Below, one piece after another: positions 9,017 through 17,425 of a DNA stretch of 64,000 nucleotides. Position 1 is the stretch's first letter; every line of letters starts with the position of its first letter. The DNA comes from Constrictibacter sp. MBR-5 (GTDB taxonomy: Bacteria; Pseudomonadota; Alphaproteobacteria; JAJUGE01), in NCBI RefSeq assembly GCF_040549485.1, contig NZ_JBEPTK010000003.1, forward strand, positions 124,001 to 188,000, in the 5' to 3' direction. The position numbers were made by a program, and so were the translations under genes. Under the pieces are notes generated by a model. The model was not told the DNA's origin. It did not search any database and saw only the letters and a program-made list of their open reading frames with translations.

Positions 9017-10086
9017 GCACCGATACCGAGCGCCTGGAACACGAGGCGGATACCCACCGAACCCGGGTGGACTCTACGCTGGACGAACTGCGCGCCCGCA
9101 TGTCGGTCGGCCAGATAGTAGACGAGGCGTCGCGCTACCTCCGGGAGGGGCAGGGCGGCGACATGGTCCGCAACGTCGGCCGGCAGGTTCGCGACAATCC
9201 CCTTGCACTCGGCCTGATCGGCGCGGGGGTGGCGTGGCTGCTCGCCGGCGAGGGCGTTCGCGCCGAGGCCCGGCGCCTGACCCACCGGGACGACGATCTG
9301 CCGGACGACGACCTGCGGGGACATGATTGGGTGGAGGACGACTTCGCCCCCGGGACGGTCACGGACGGAACGTTCCCGCTCGACGATCCCGACGCGAGGC
9401 CTCACGGTTCTCCCGGCATCCATGGCGCGCGCATGGCCGGGTCGGCTTCCGCCTCCGCCACTGGCGGCTCGACCGGAGAGGGCATCAGCGACAAAGCCAA
9501 GTCCGCGGCATCGCGCGCCGGCTCGGCTTTGTCCGGCGCGGCATCCTCCACCGCCGACGCGGCGGAGCGCGTCGGTCGCTCCGCTTCCGGCGCGGTGAGT
9601 TCGGCCGGAGACGCGGTGCGCCGCTACGGGCACGACGCTACGGACGCTGCGGAGCGGGCCGGGAGCGGCGCCATGCGGGGGGCGCGCAGCGCCGGGCGCA
9701 GCGCCTATGGTGCCGGTCGGTACGCGCGCCGTTCGCTCGTCTCCTCGATCCAGGAAGAACCGTTGATTCTCGGCGGTGTCGCCCTGGCCATCGGTGCGGC
9801 CATCGGCGCATCCTTCCCCGCCACACGCCGGGAAGACGCGCTGATGGGCCCGGCCCGCGATCGTCTGCGCGACCAAGCCTATGACTACGGCCGGGACGCG
9901 GTCTCGCAAGGCGAGCGGGTCGCCGAACGCGCCTACGAGGCCGGCAGTGCCGAAGCCGACAGGAAGGGTCTCAAGCCTGGCGGCGATGGCGAGCAGGGGG
10001 AGACGCTGGCGCAGAAGGTGAGTGGCGTGGCGTCGACCGCCGCCGCTGCCGGCAGGGAGGAAGCCGGCAAGGAAGGCGGGCGCTGA
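9013..10086 (+). CDS. DUF3618 protein with long LEA-like repeat region
   Basis: A 357-residue protein. Residues 4-40 match the DUF3618 motif (ERLEHEADTHRTRVDSTLDEL ... MSVGQIVDEASRYL), followed by a hydrophobic segment at about 63-77 (NPLALGLIGAGVAWLLAG). After an acidic stretch (about 92-130), residues 150-240 are an Ala/Ser/Gly/Arg-rich run of short, helix-prone repeats (SAASRAGSALSGAAS, STADAAERVGRSASG) like late-embryogenesis-abundant or apolipoprotein-type helices. A second hydrophobic stretch, LILGGVALAIGAAIGASFPA, sits at about 251-271, and the tail is again helical and charged. The protein is probably membrane-associated. It is translationally coupled to the holin-X gene and ends the operon. 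Function is unknown. Confidence 0.72.
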   Translation: MSTDTERLEHEADTHRTRVDSTLDELRARMSVGQIVDEASRYLREGQGGDMVRNVGRQVRDNPLALGLIGAGVAWLLAGEGVRAEARRLTHRDDDLPDDDLRGHDWVEDDFAPGTVTDGTFPLDDPDARPHGSPGIHGARMAGSASASATGGSTGEGISDKAKSAASRAGSALSGAASSTADAAERVGRSASGAVSSAGDAVRRYGHDATDAAERAGSGAMRGARSAGRSAYGAGRYARRSLVSSIQEEPLILGGVALAIGAAIGASFPATRREDALMGPARDRLRDQAYDYGRDAVSQGERVAERAYEAGSAEADRKGLKPGGDGEQGETLAQKVSGVASTAAAAGREEAGKEGGR

Positions 10087-10104
10087 AGCCTCCCGGCGGG
10101 CCGT

Positions 10105-10848
10105 TCAGACGGGATCGGTCCGCCAGTCCGGCAGGGGGATGACCCGGTAGGCTTCGCGGAGTGCCTCGGACCAGCTTTCGCGGATCATGCGAAAATACGG
10201 GTCGTCCTCGCCGATTCGGCGGCGGAGTTCGGCGTGGATGGCGCCGCGGCGCAGGACCATCAGGTCGATGGGCAGGCCCACCGTCAGGTTGCTGCGCAGG
10301 GTCGAGTCCATCGATATCAGCGCCAGCTTCACGCCGCCATAGAGCGGCGTGTCGAAGGTCACCGCCCGGTCAAGGATCGGCTTGCCGTATTTGTGCTCGC
10401 CGATCTGCAGGAACGGCGTGTCGGTCGTCGCCTCGATGAAGTTGCCGGCGGCGTAGATCTCGAACAGGCGAAGATTGCGCGTGGCGATCTGGCCGCCGAG
10501 CAGGAAGGAGACGTCGAAGCCGACGCCCTGCTCGCGCAGGGCGGCACCGTCCGTGTGATAGACCTGCCGCACGGCGGCCCCGACCAGCTGGGCGGCCTTG
10601 AACATGGTCGGCACGGTGTAGAGGGTGTCGGTACCGCCTGCGCCGTCGAGCCCTTCGCGGAGGAGCGTGGCGACCGACTGCGTGATCGCCAGGTTGCCCG
10701 CCGTCATCAGGCAGATCGACCGCTCGCCCGGCACCTCGAACTGGTGCATCTTGCCGAAGGTCGAGATGTGGTCGACGCCCGCATTGGTGCGGGTGTCGGA
10801 CAGCATCACCAAGCCCTCGCTCAGTGTCAGCGCGACACAGTAGGTCAT
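10105..10848 (-). CDS. Anbu proteasome-like hydrolase
   Basis: A 247-residue Ntn-hydrolase of the Anbu (COG3484) family, related to HslV and proteasome beta subunits. The start MTYCVALTLSEGLVMLSDTRTNAG is typical: removal of Met exposes Thr as the predicted nucleophile, with Asp17 (SDTR) and Lys32 (FGK) of the mature chain in the beta-subunit positions. There is no propeptide. Anbu proteins assemble into open helical rings with weak or unknown activity. The gene follows the alpha-E and ATP-grasp genes on the same strand with a 65-base gap, the usual Anbu context. The transglutaminase-like gene often found with these is not present. Confidence 0.93.
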   Translation of the reverse strand: MTYCVALTLSEGLVMLSDTRTNAGVDHISTFGKMHQFEVPGERSICLMTAGNLAITQSVATLLREGLDGAGGTDTLYTVPTMFKAAQLVGAAVRQVYHTDGAALREQGVGFDVSFLLGGQIATRNLRLFEIYAAGNFIEATTDTPFLQIGEHKYGKPILDRAVTFDTPLYGGVKLALISMDSTLRSNLTVGLPIDLMVLRRGAIHAELRRRIGEDDPYFRMIRESWSEALREAYRVIPLPDWRTDPV

Positions 10849-10913
10849 GATCGGTCTGGTGCCTCGGACGGTCTAACGGGAGCGCCTGTCTAGGCCCCCC
10901 GCGGCCGGGCCGT

Positions 10914-11861
10914 CTATCGGAGATAGAAGGCGTCGATCTCCTCGCCGAGCGCCGCCATGCGCTCCACGAAGTCCGTGAGGAACTCGTGGAGGCCGGTCTG
11001 GAACACGTCCTGCACCCTGCCGTAGCGCAGCCGGGCGTGCATGTCGCCCGCCATGCGATGGCATTCGCCGCGGCGGCCGCCATAGCTCTCCGACAGGAAA
11101 TCCAGGCTGCGCGTGATCTGGCCGGTGCAGCTCACCAGGGAGCGCGGCATCTCCTGGCGCAGGATCAGCAGCTCGGCGATCAGCCAGGGCTTGAGCCGGT
11201 CGTTGAACACCCAGTGATAGGCGCGCAGGGCGGAGACCGAGCGCAGGATCGCCTGCCAGTGCGCGTAGTCGAGCGCACCGCCGACATTCTCGTGCTGCGG
11301 CAGCAGCACGTGATACTTCACGTCGAGGATCCTGGCGGTGTTGTCGGCCCGCTCGGTATGGGTGCCGAGCTGCACGAAGGCGTGCGCATCGTTGCGAAGC
11401 ATGGTGTTCGTATAGGCACCGGCGAAGACCTGCGAGCGCTCCTTGATCCACTCCAGGAACGAGCCGACCTGGGCCGGCGACAGCTTCTCCGGCGCGATGT
11501 CGCGTGCCTGCAGCCACGTCTCGTTGAGCGCGTTCCACATGTCGACCGTCAGCGCCGTGCGCACGGCGCGGCCATTGCGCCGGGCGGTCTCGATGCAGGC
11601 CAGGATGCTCGACGGGTTGTCCCGGTCGCGCACCAGATAGTCGACGACGTTCTCGGCCGTCGCCTCCTGGTGCTTGGCGAAGAAGCCCGGCTCGCAGCCC
11701 GCCGCGATCAGGGTGGAGTGCCACTCGTTGCCCGGGTTGCCGAGCGACAGCGCCATGCTCGACATGCGGTGCCCGACCTGGACGATGCGGGCGATGTTTT
11801 CGGCACGTTCGATATAGCGTGCGATCCAGAACAGGCTGTCTGCGGTACGGCTGAGCATCAT
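10914..11861 (-). CDS. alpha-E domain protein (DUF403), Anbu partner
   Basis: A 315-residue, almost entirely helical protein. The start MLSRTADSLFWIARYIERAENIAR is the hallmark of the alpha-E family (COG2307), and YGGRRGECHRMAGDM and the C-terminal FVERMAALGEEI also fit. The function is unknown; the family almost always occurs beside the circularly permuted ATP-grasp and is proposed to work with it in making or modifying a peptide-like product. The start overlaps the ATP-grasp stop (ATGATG; the second ATG at 11858 is equally possible). Anbu follows. Confidence 0.92.
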   Translation of the reverse strand: MMLSRTADSLFWIARYIERAENIARIVQVGHRMSSMALSLGNPGNEWHSTLIAAGCEPGFFAKHQEATAENVVDYLVRDRDNPSSILACIETARRNGRAVRTALTVDMWNALNETWLQARDIAPEKLSPAQVGSFLEWIKERSQVFAGAYTNTMLRNDAHAFVQLGTHTERADNTARILDVKYHVLLPQHENVGGALDYAHWQAILRSVSALRAYHWVFNDRLKPWLIAELLILRQEMPRSLVSCTGQITRSLDFLSESYGGRRGECHRMAGDMHARLRYGRVQDVFQTGLHEFLTDFVERMAALGEEIDAFYLR

Positions 11862-13273
11862 GCCTCCAGCACCCACGTGTCCTTGGTGCCGCCGCCCTGG
11901 CTGGAGTTGACCACCAGGGAGCCCTCGCGGAGGGCCACCCGCGTGAGGCCGCCCGGCACGATCCGCACGTCCTTGCCGTAGAGGACGAAGGGCCGGAGAT
12001 CGACGTGCCGCGGCGCCACGCCGCTGTCGACATAGGTCGGGCAGGTCGAGAGCGCGAGCGTGGGCTGGGCGATGTAGTCGTCCGGATTGGCCTTCAGCTT
12101 GGCTGCGAACTCCGCGCGCTGCTCGGCCGTCGACGCCGGCCCGACGAGCATGCCGTAGCCGCCGCTGCCGCGTGTCTCCTTCACCACCAGCTTGTCGAGA
12201 TTGTCCAGGACGTAGGAGAGCTCGGAGGGGTCGTTGCAGACATGCGTCGGCACGTTCTTCAGCAGCGGTTCCTCGCCCAGATAGAAGCGGATCATGTCGG
12301 GCACGTAAGGATAGACCGACTTGTCGTCGGCGATGCCCGTGCCGATCGCGTTCGCCAGCGTCACGTTGCCGTTCCGGTAGGCCTGGAACAGGCCCGGCGT
12401 GCCGAGCGCGGAATCGGCCCGAAAGGCCTCCGGGTCGAGGAAGTCGTCGTCGACACGGCGGTAGATGACGTCCACCCGACGCGGGCCCTCGGTCGTGCGC
12501 ATGTGCACGACGCCGTTCTGGATGAACAGGTCGCGTCCCTCGACCAGTTCGACGCCCATCTCGTCGGCGAGGAAGGAGTGCTCGTAGTAGGCGCTGTTGT
12601 AGGAGCCGGGGGTCATCACAACGACCGTCGGCTCGCCCGGACAGTTGCGCGGCGCCACCGACTTCAGCGTCTCCAGCAGCTCCTCGGGATAGTGAGCGAC
12701 GGGCGCGATGCGGTGGCGGGCGAACAGTTCGGGGAAGAGCTGCATCATCGCCTCGCGGTTCTCCAGCATATAGGAGACCCCGGAGGGCGTGCGGCAATTG
12801 TCTTCCAGGACGAAGAACTCCTCCGGTCCGACGCGCACGATGTCGATACCGGCGATGTGGGTATAGACGTCCGCGGCGGGGGCGAAGCCCTGCATCTCGG
12901 GCCGGTAGCTCTCGTTGCGCAGGATCAGTTTCTCCGGCACCTTTCCGGCCCGGAAGATGTCGCGGTCGTGATAGACGTCGCGCAGGAACAGGTTGAGCGC
13001 CCGGACGCGCTGCTCGAGACCGCGGGACAGGAAACTCCACTCCGCCTGGTCGAGCATGCGCGGGATGATGTCGAAAGGGATCAGCCGCTCCGGATCGCCG
13101 CCTTCGGTATACACGGCGAAGGTGATGCCGACCCGGCGGAACAGCAGTTCCGCCTCACGCCGTTTCAGATTCAACAGCTCCGGCGCCGAGCCGTCGAGCC
13201 ATTCCCGCACGAGCCTGTATTGCGGCCTGAGCCCCTCTGGGCCCGTCATCTCGTCGAATGGCGTCGTCGTCAT
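11858..13273 (-). CDS. circularly permuted ATP-grasp protein, Anbu partner
   Basis: A 471-residue protein of COG2308. Family blocks are FDIIPRMLDQAEWSFLSRGLEQRVRALN, FVLEDNCRTPSGVSYMLENR, LVKETRGSGGYGMLVGP and YIAQPTLALSTCP. ATP-grasp enzymes join a carboxylate to an amine or thiol through an acyl phosphate; this permuted subgroup has no settled substrate. It is first in the minus-strand order ATP-grasp, alpha-E, Anbu, and the overlapping stop/start with alpha-E indicates one transcript. Length is usual for the family. Confidence 0.92.
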   Translation of the reverse strand: MTTTPFDEMTGPEGLRPQYRLVREWLDGSAPELLNLKRREAELLFRRVGITFAVYTEGGDPERLIPFDIIPRMLDQAEWSFLSRGLEQRVRALNLFLRDVYHDRDIFRAGKVPEKLILRNESYRPEMQGFAPAADVYTHIAGIDIVRVGPEEFFVLEDNCRTPSGVSYMLENREAMMQLFPELFARHRIAPVAHYPEELLETLKSVAPRNCPGEPTVVVMTPGSYNSAYYEHSFLADEMGVELVEGRDLFIQNGVVHMRTTEGPRRVDVIYRRVDDDFLDPEAFRADSALGTPGLFQAYRNGNVTLANAIGTGIADDKSVYPYVPDMIRFYLGEEPLLKNVPTHVCNDPSELSYVLDNLDKLVVKETRGSGGYGMLVGPASTAEQRAEFAAKLKANPDDYIAQPTLALSTCPTYVDSGVAPRHVDLRPFVLYGKDVRIVPGGLTRVALREGSLVVNSSQGGGTKDTWVLEA

Positions 13274-13342
13274 TCCAGGTCATCCGGCTGCGGATCGGTG
13301 TCAGGTTACAGCAAGCGGGGCCACCCGCAACGGCACCGGCGC

Positions 13343-14374
13343 TCAGGCATCGGCCGTCAGTGCCACGGGAGGATCCAGCCGCAACCCTTCTTCCGCGACC
13401 CGGATGCACCGGGTCGAATGGTGCGGCTCCACGGTCGCCAATGGAGGAACGCCCGCGGAGCAGCGCGGTTCGGCGTAACGGCAGCGCGGGGCGAAGGCGC
13501 AGGCGTCCGGAAGGGCGCGCAGATCGGGCGGCATGCCGGGGATCGCGTCGAGCCGGCGGCCGCGCATCGAGCCGTGGACCGTCGAAGAGAGCAGGCCCTC
13601 GGTGTAGGGGTGGCGCGGCCGCTCGATGACGTCGACGACGGGGCCGGTCTCGATGAAGCGGCCGCCATACATGACGGCGATGCGGTCGGAGATCTCGGCC
13701 GCGACGCCGACGTCGTGCGTCACGAAGATCACCGCCATGCCCATCTCGCGCTGCAGCTCGCGCAGCAGCAGGATGATCTGGATCTGCACCGTCACGTCGA
13801 GCGCCGTCGTCGGCTCGTCCGCGAGCAGCAGCTTCGGACTGCAGCAGAGGGCGAGCGCGATCATCGCACGCTGGCGCATGCCGCCGGACATCTCGTGCGG
13901 GTAGGCCTGCAGCCGGCGGGCCGCCGACGGGATCTGCACCAGTTCGAGCAGTTCCCTGGCACGCTTCATCCCGTCCGCGCGCGAGGTCCCCTGGTGGCGC
14001 ATCACCGTCTCGGCGATCTGCTCGCCGATGGTGAAGACGGGGTCGAGCGCGATCATCGGCTCCTGGAAGATCATCGCGGCGCGGGCGCCGCGGACCTTCT
14101 CCATCTCCGAGCGCGACAGCCGGACGAGGTCCTTGCCTTCGAAGTCGACGCGGCCGGAGATGTCGGTCCGGCCCTCCGGCAGCAGCCCGATCAGGGCCCG
14201 CAGGGTGACGCTCTTGCCCGAGCCGGACTCGCCGAGGATGCCCAGCACCTGGCCTTCGGCAAGGTCGAAGCCGACGTCGCTGACGGCGGCGACCGTGCCC
14301 TCGCGGGTGCGGAAGCGGACGGTCAGGCCGTCGACGGAGAGGAGCGGGGGGGGCTGGTTCACGGTCTGGGTCAT
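13343..14374 (-). CDS. dipeptide/oligopeptide ABC transporter ATPase (DppD-like)
   Basis: A 343-residue cytoplasmic ATPase, the last gene of the importer operon. Walker A is GESGSGKS (residues ~49-56), the signature is [12 protein letters not shown], Walker B is [12 protein letters not shown], and the H-loop is VTHDVGV. The C-terminal oligopeptide-type extension contains the cysteine cluster ([15 protein letters not shown] plus a later Cys) known from DppD/OppD to hold an Fe-S cluster. It pairs with the DppF-like ATPase just upstream. The two run SBP-B-C-F-D, an order common in alphaproteobacteria. Confidence 0.92.
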   Translation of the reverse strand: MTQTVNQPPPLLSVDGLTVRFRTREGTVAAVSDVGFDLAEGQVLGILGESGSGKSVTLRALIGLLPEGRTDISGRVDFEGKDLVRLSRSEMEKVRGARAAMIFQEPMIALDPVFTIGEQIAETVMRHQGTSRADGMKRARELLELVQIPSAARRLQAYPHEMSGGMRQRAMIALALCCSPKLLLADEPTTALDVTVQIQIILLLRELQREMGMAVIFVTHDVGVAAEISDRIAVMYGGRFIETGPVVDVIERPRHPYTEGLLSSTVHGSMRGRRLDAIPGMPPDLRALPDACAFAPRCRYAEPRCSAGVPPLATVEPHHSTRCIRVAEEGLRLDPPVALTADA

Positions 14375-14381
14375 GGCCGCC

Positions 14382-15446
14382 TCACGCCGCCGCCGCGATG
14401 GCGCGGCTGTGGCCGGAGCCGGGCTCGCACATGTGGCAGGCGACCCGCTGCGGGATGCCGAGCGCCGGATGGCTCGCCAGGCGCGGCGGCGTCGATGCGC
14501 AGACGGCCTCGGCGAAGGCGCAGCGGGTGCGGAAGCGGCAGCCGGACGGCGGCTCGACCGGGTTCGGTGGGTCGCCGGTGAGCGGCGCCTCCATGGTCTT
14601 GTTCCGCGGGTTCATCGACGGCATCGCCGACAGCAGCGCCTTGGTGTACGGGTGTTTCGGCGCCTTGTAGATCGCCTCGGCCGGACCGATCTCGACGATC
14701 TTGCCGAGATACATGACCATCACCCGGTCGCTGATGTACTGCACGACGTTCAGGTCGTGGCTGATGAAGACGTAGGTGAGATCGAACTCCTCCTTCAGAT
14801 CGAGCAGCAGGTTCAGGACCTGCGCCTCGACCGACTTGTCGAGCGCCGACACCGCCTCGTCGAGCACGACGATGCGCGGTTCCAGCGCCATCGCCCGGGC
14901 GATGTTCACCCGCTGGCGCTGACCGCCGGACAGTTCGTGGCTGTAGCGGCCGGCGAACATGTCCGGGTCGAGGCCGACCTGACCCAGCAGCTTCGTCGCC
15001 CGCAGCATCGCCTCGGTCTTTGACACGCCCTGCACCATCGGGCCGAAGGCGATCGAGAGGGCGATCGGCAGCCGCGGGTTCAGCGACGCGTAGGAATCCT
15101 GGAAGACCATCTGCATGTGCTTGTAGAGCTCACGCACCGGGATCCCGTCGGCGCGCGCCACCGTGCGGCCGTCGTAGATCACCTCGCCCTGGTCGGGTTC
15201 AAGCAGGTGCATCAGCAGGCGCGCCGTCGTCGACTTGCCGCAGCCGGACTCGCCGACGATGCCCAGGGTCTCGCCCTTGATGACCTCGAAGCTGATGTCG
15301 TCCACGGCCTGCACCACCTGGCGGCGGCGGTCGAGCAGGCCCTTCTTGAGGGGGAAATGCTTGCGGAGGTCGTTGACGACCAGCAGGGGCTTGTCGGCAC
15401 GGTCTCGCCGGGCCGCTGCGGCAGTCTTGGTGGCGCTGGCTTCCAT
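14382..15446 (-). CDS. dipeptide/oligopeptide ABC transporter ATPase (DppF-like)
   Basis: A 354-residue ATPase. Walker A is GESGCGKST (residues 65-73), the Q loop [12 protein letters not shown], the signature [14 protein letters not shown] (172-185), Walker [13 protein letters not shown] (192-203), and the H loop ISHDLNV. The C-terminal [14 protein letters not shown] cysteine motif is the usual peptide-importer extension. The ATG at 15446 follows the permease stop by 17 bases. A two-ATPase system like this normally takes up di/oligopeptides, but relatives import nickel, glutathione, opines and other amides, so the substrate is open. Confidence 0.92.
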   Translation of the reverse strand: MEASATKTAAAARRDRADKPLLVVNDLRKHFPLKKGLLDRRRQVVQAVDDISFEVIKGETLGIVGESGCGKSTTARLLMHLLEPDQGEVIYDGRTVARADGIPVRELYKHMQMVFQDSYASLNPRLPIALSIAFGPMVQGVSKTEAMLRATKLLGQVGLDPDMFAGRYSHELSGGQRQRVNIARAMALEPRIVVLDEAVSALDKSVEAQVLNLLLDLKEEFDLTYVFISHDLNVVQYISDRVMVMYLGKIVEIGPAEAIYKAPKHPYTKALLSAMPSMNPRNKTMEAPLTGDPPNPVEPPSGCRFRTRCAFAEAVCASTPPRLASHPALGIPQRVACHMCEPGSGHSRAIAAAA

Positions 15447-15463
15447 GAGGTTGTTCCCGGGAC

Positions 15464-16372
15464 CTAGAGGCGGACGTCCATGGCCTGTCGCAGGCCGTCG
15501 CTCATCAGGTTGAAGCACATCGAGGTGATGAAGATCGCGACACCCGGCAGGGCGGCGATGATCGGGTTCACCCAGAGCGCCTGGCGGAGATTGTTGAGCA
15601 TCAGCCCCCATTCGGCATCGGGCGGCGTCACGCCGAGGCCGAGGAAACTGAGGCCGGCCGCCAGGATGATCGAGATCGAGATCAGGCTGGTGGCGTAGAC
15701 GAGGATCGAGCCCAGCACGTTGTTGAGGACGTGGTAGCGCATGATCGTCAGCGGACCGGCGCCGCTCGTCCGCGCCGCATCGACGAAGTCCAGCGAGCGG
15801 ACCTGGGTGGTCATCGTCTCGGAGATGCGCACGATCGGCGGAATGAACGTGATCGTGAGCGCGAGGATGGTGTTGAACAGCCCCGCACCCAGAATGCCGG
15901 TGATGGCGATCGCCAGCAGGATCGACGGAAAGGCGTAGAGCACGTCCATGCTGCGCATGATCAGCGTGTTGACCCAGCCGCGGAAATAGCCGGCGACGAT
16001 GCCGAGAAAGCCGCCGATCAGCAGGGCGAACAGCACGGGCAGCACGCCGGAGAGCAGCGTCAGCCGGGCGCCGTAGACGAGGCGGCTGAGGATGTCGCGG
16101 CCGGTCTCGTCGGTGCCGAGGATGTGCCCCTTGTAGCCGAAGTCCTTGAGCCGGCCGATGATCGAGCCCTTCAGCGGGTCGTGCGTGGCGACCCACGGCG
16201 CGAAGATCGCGACGAGGACGATCGACAGCAGGACGGCGGTCACCAGCAGGGTGATCTTGTCCTCGCGCAGGCGCTCCCACACGCGCTGCCAGTAGCCCTT
16301 GCCCTGCTTCGCCCGCTTCAGCGCGACGCTCGGGTCGATCGCGGTGGCGGCCGCATTTGCCTTGATGCTCAT
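15464..16372 (-). CDS. peptide-type ABC permease (DppC-like)
   Basis: A 302-residue inner-membrane permease with an N-terminal cytoplasmic segment, a first helix at about residues 40-62, and five more helices in the BPD_transp_1 domain. The DppC hallmarks are the N-terminal block [30 protein letters not shown], and the EAA loop [21 protein letters not shown]. It is separated by only 2 bases from the DppB-like gene. Confidence 0.93.
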   Translation of the reverse strand: MSIKANAAATAIDPSVALKRAKQGKGYWQRVWERLREDKITLLVTAVLLSIVLVAIFAPWVATHDPLKGSIIGRLKDFGYKGHILGTDETGRDILSRLVYGARLTLLSGVLPVLFALLIGGFLGIVAGYFRGWVNTLIMRSMDVLYAFPSILLAIAITGILGAGLFNTILALTITFIPPIVRISETMTTQVRSLDFVDAARTSGAGPLTIMRYHVLNNVLGSILVYATSLISISIILAAGLSFLGLGVTPPDAEWGLMLNNLRQALWVNPIIAALPGVAIFITSMCFNLMSDGLRQAMDVRL

Positions 16373-16374
16373 GG

Positions 16375-17316
16375 TCAGCGCCGCATCCGCGGATCGATCA
16401 CCGCCTGCAGGATGTCGACGGCAATGTTGATGACGACGAAGATTGTCGCCAGGACGAGGATCGTCGCCGACAGGACGGCGACGTCCCGCCGGAAGATCGC
16501 GAGGTTCATCAGGTTGCCGGACCCAGGCCAGTTGAAGACGGTCTCGACCAGGATGGAGCCGCCGAGGAGGTAGCCGAACTGGAGGCCCATCAGCGCCAGC
16601 GCCGGAGGCGCTGCGTTCTTCATGACGTGGAAGAGGACGCGGCGGCTGCGCAGGCCCTTGGCGTGCAGCGTCGAGACGAACTCCTGGTTGATGATCTCCA
16701 GCACGGTGGCGCGGACCAGCCGGCTGATGACGCCCATCGGGATCAGCGAGAGGGTGACGACCGGCAGGATCAGGTGCTTCACCTGCTCCCAGCTCGCCGG
16801 GAAGCCGGGCGGCCCCATGCCCTGCGCCGGAAGCATGTTCCAGATCACCGCGAAGATTGCGACCAGGACGATGCCGACCCAGTAGTGCGGCAGGCTGACC
16901 CCGGTGATGGCGAGCGCGGAGAAGAAGCGGTCGAGCCAGGTGCCGTGGTTGAAGGCCGCCAGTCCGCCGAGGATCACGCCAAGGCTGCAGCCGAGGATCG
17001 CCGCGGGGACGGCCAGCTTCAGCGTGTTCCCCAGCGCGCCGAACAGTTCCGGCCCGACCGCGCGGTTGGTGAAGGCGGAAACGCCGAGGTCGCCCTGCAG
17101 GATGTTGCCGACCCAGAGCAGGTACTGGACGTGCACCGGCTTATCGAGGCCGAACTTGGCGCGCAGGATGTCCGCGACCTCCTTCGGCGCCTCGGGTGGG
17201 ATCAGGATGTCGGCGACGTCGCCCGGCGCGAGCTGCATGAGGCCGAACACGACGATGGACACGCCGAGCAGGATGGGGATGGCGTAGAGAATGCGCCGGA
17301 TGGCGAAGGTCAGCAT
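16375..17316 (-). CDS. peptide-type ABC permease (DppB-like)
   Basis: A 313-residue inner-membrane permease. The first helix begins MLTFAIRRILYAIPILLGVS, and the DppB-type PGDVADILIPPEAP periplasmic loop follows. The EAA loop is LHAKGLRSRRVLFHVMKNAAPP. It forms the channel with the DppC-like protein. It follows the binding-protein gene across a 109-base gap that contains a strong stem-loop. Confidence 0.93.
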   Translation of the reverse strand: MLTFAIRRILYAIPILLGVSIVVFGLMQLAPGDVADILIPPEAPKEVADILRAKFGLDKPVHVQYLLWVGNILQGDLGVSAFTNRAVGPELFGALGNTLKLAVPAAILGCSLGVILGGLAAFNHGTWLDRFFSALAITGVSLPHYWVGIVLVAIFAVIWNMLPAQGMGPPGFPASWEQVKHLILPVVTLSLIPMGVISRLVRATVLEIINQEFVSTLHAKGLRSRRVLFHVMKNAAPPALALMGLQFGYLLGGSILVETVFNWPGSGNLMNLAIFRRDVAVLSATILVLATIFVVINIAVDILQAVIDPRMRR

Positions 17317-17388
17317 TGGCGTCGGCTCGGCGGTTCCGGTCGGCCTTGCGGCCCGGATGGCAGGGCGGAACGTCGGGGAAGCAGTCGG

Positions 17389-17416
17389 CGGGAGGGCGGT
17401 CGGAACCGCCCTCCCG
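17389..17416 (-). promoter_or_regulatory. stem-loop between binding-protein and permease genes
   Basis: A perfect 12-bp inverted repeat (cgggagggcggt and its complement) with a 4-base loop. It begins 10 bases after the stop of the binding-protein gene and lies before the DppB-like start. There is no T-run, so full termination is unlikely. Such intercistronic hairpins are known to protect the upstream mRNA segment and lower downstream expression, giving more binding protein than permease. Confidence 0.7.
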
Positions 17417-17425
17417 GCGCGGCCG

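Noticed and set aside
12005-14581. An 858-codon plus-strand open frame across the ATP-grasp and ABC ATPase genes
   Set aside because: Low-complexity Arg/Gly/His-rich translation without motifs; both minus-strand genes are clearly real.
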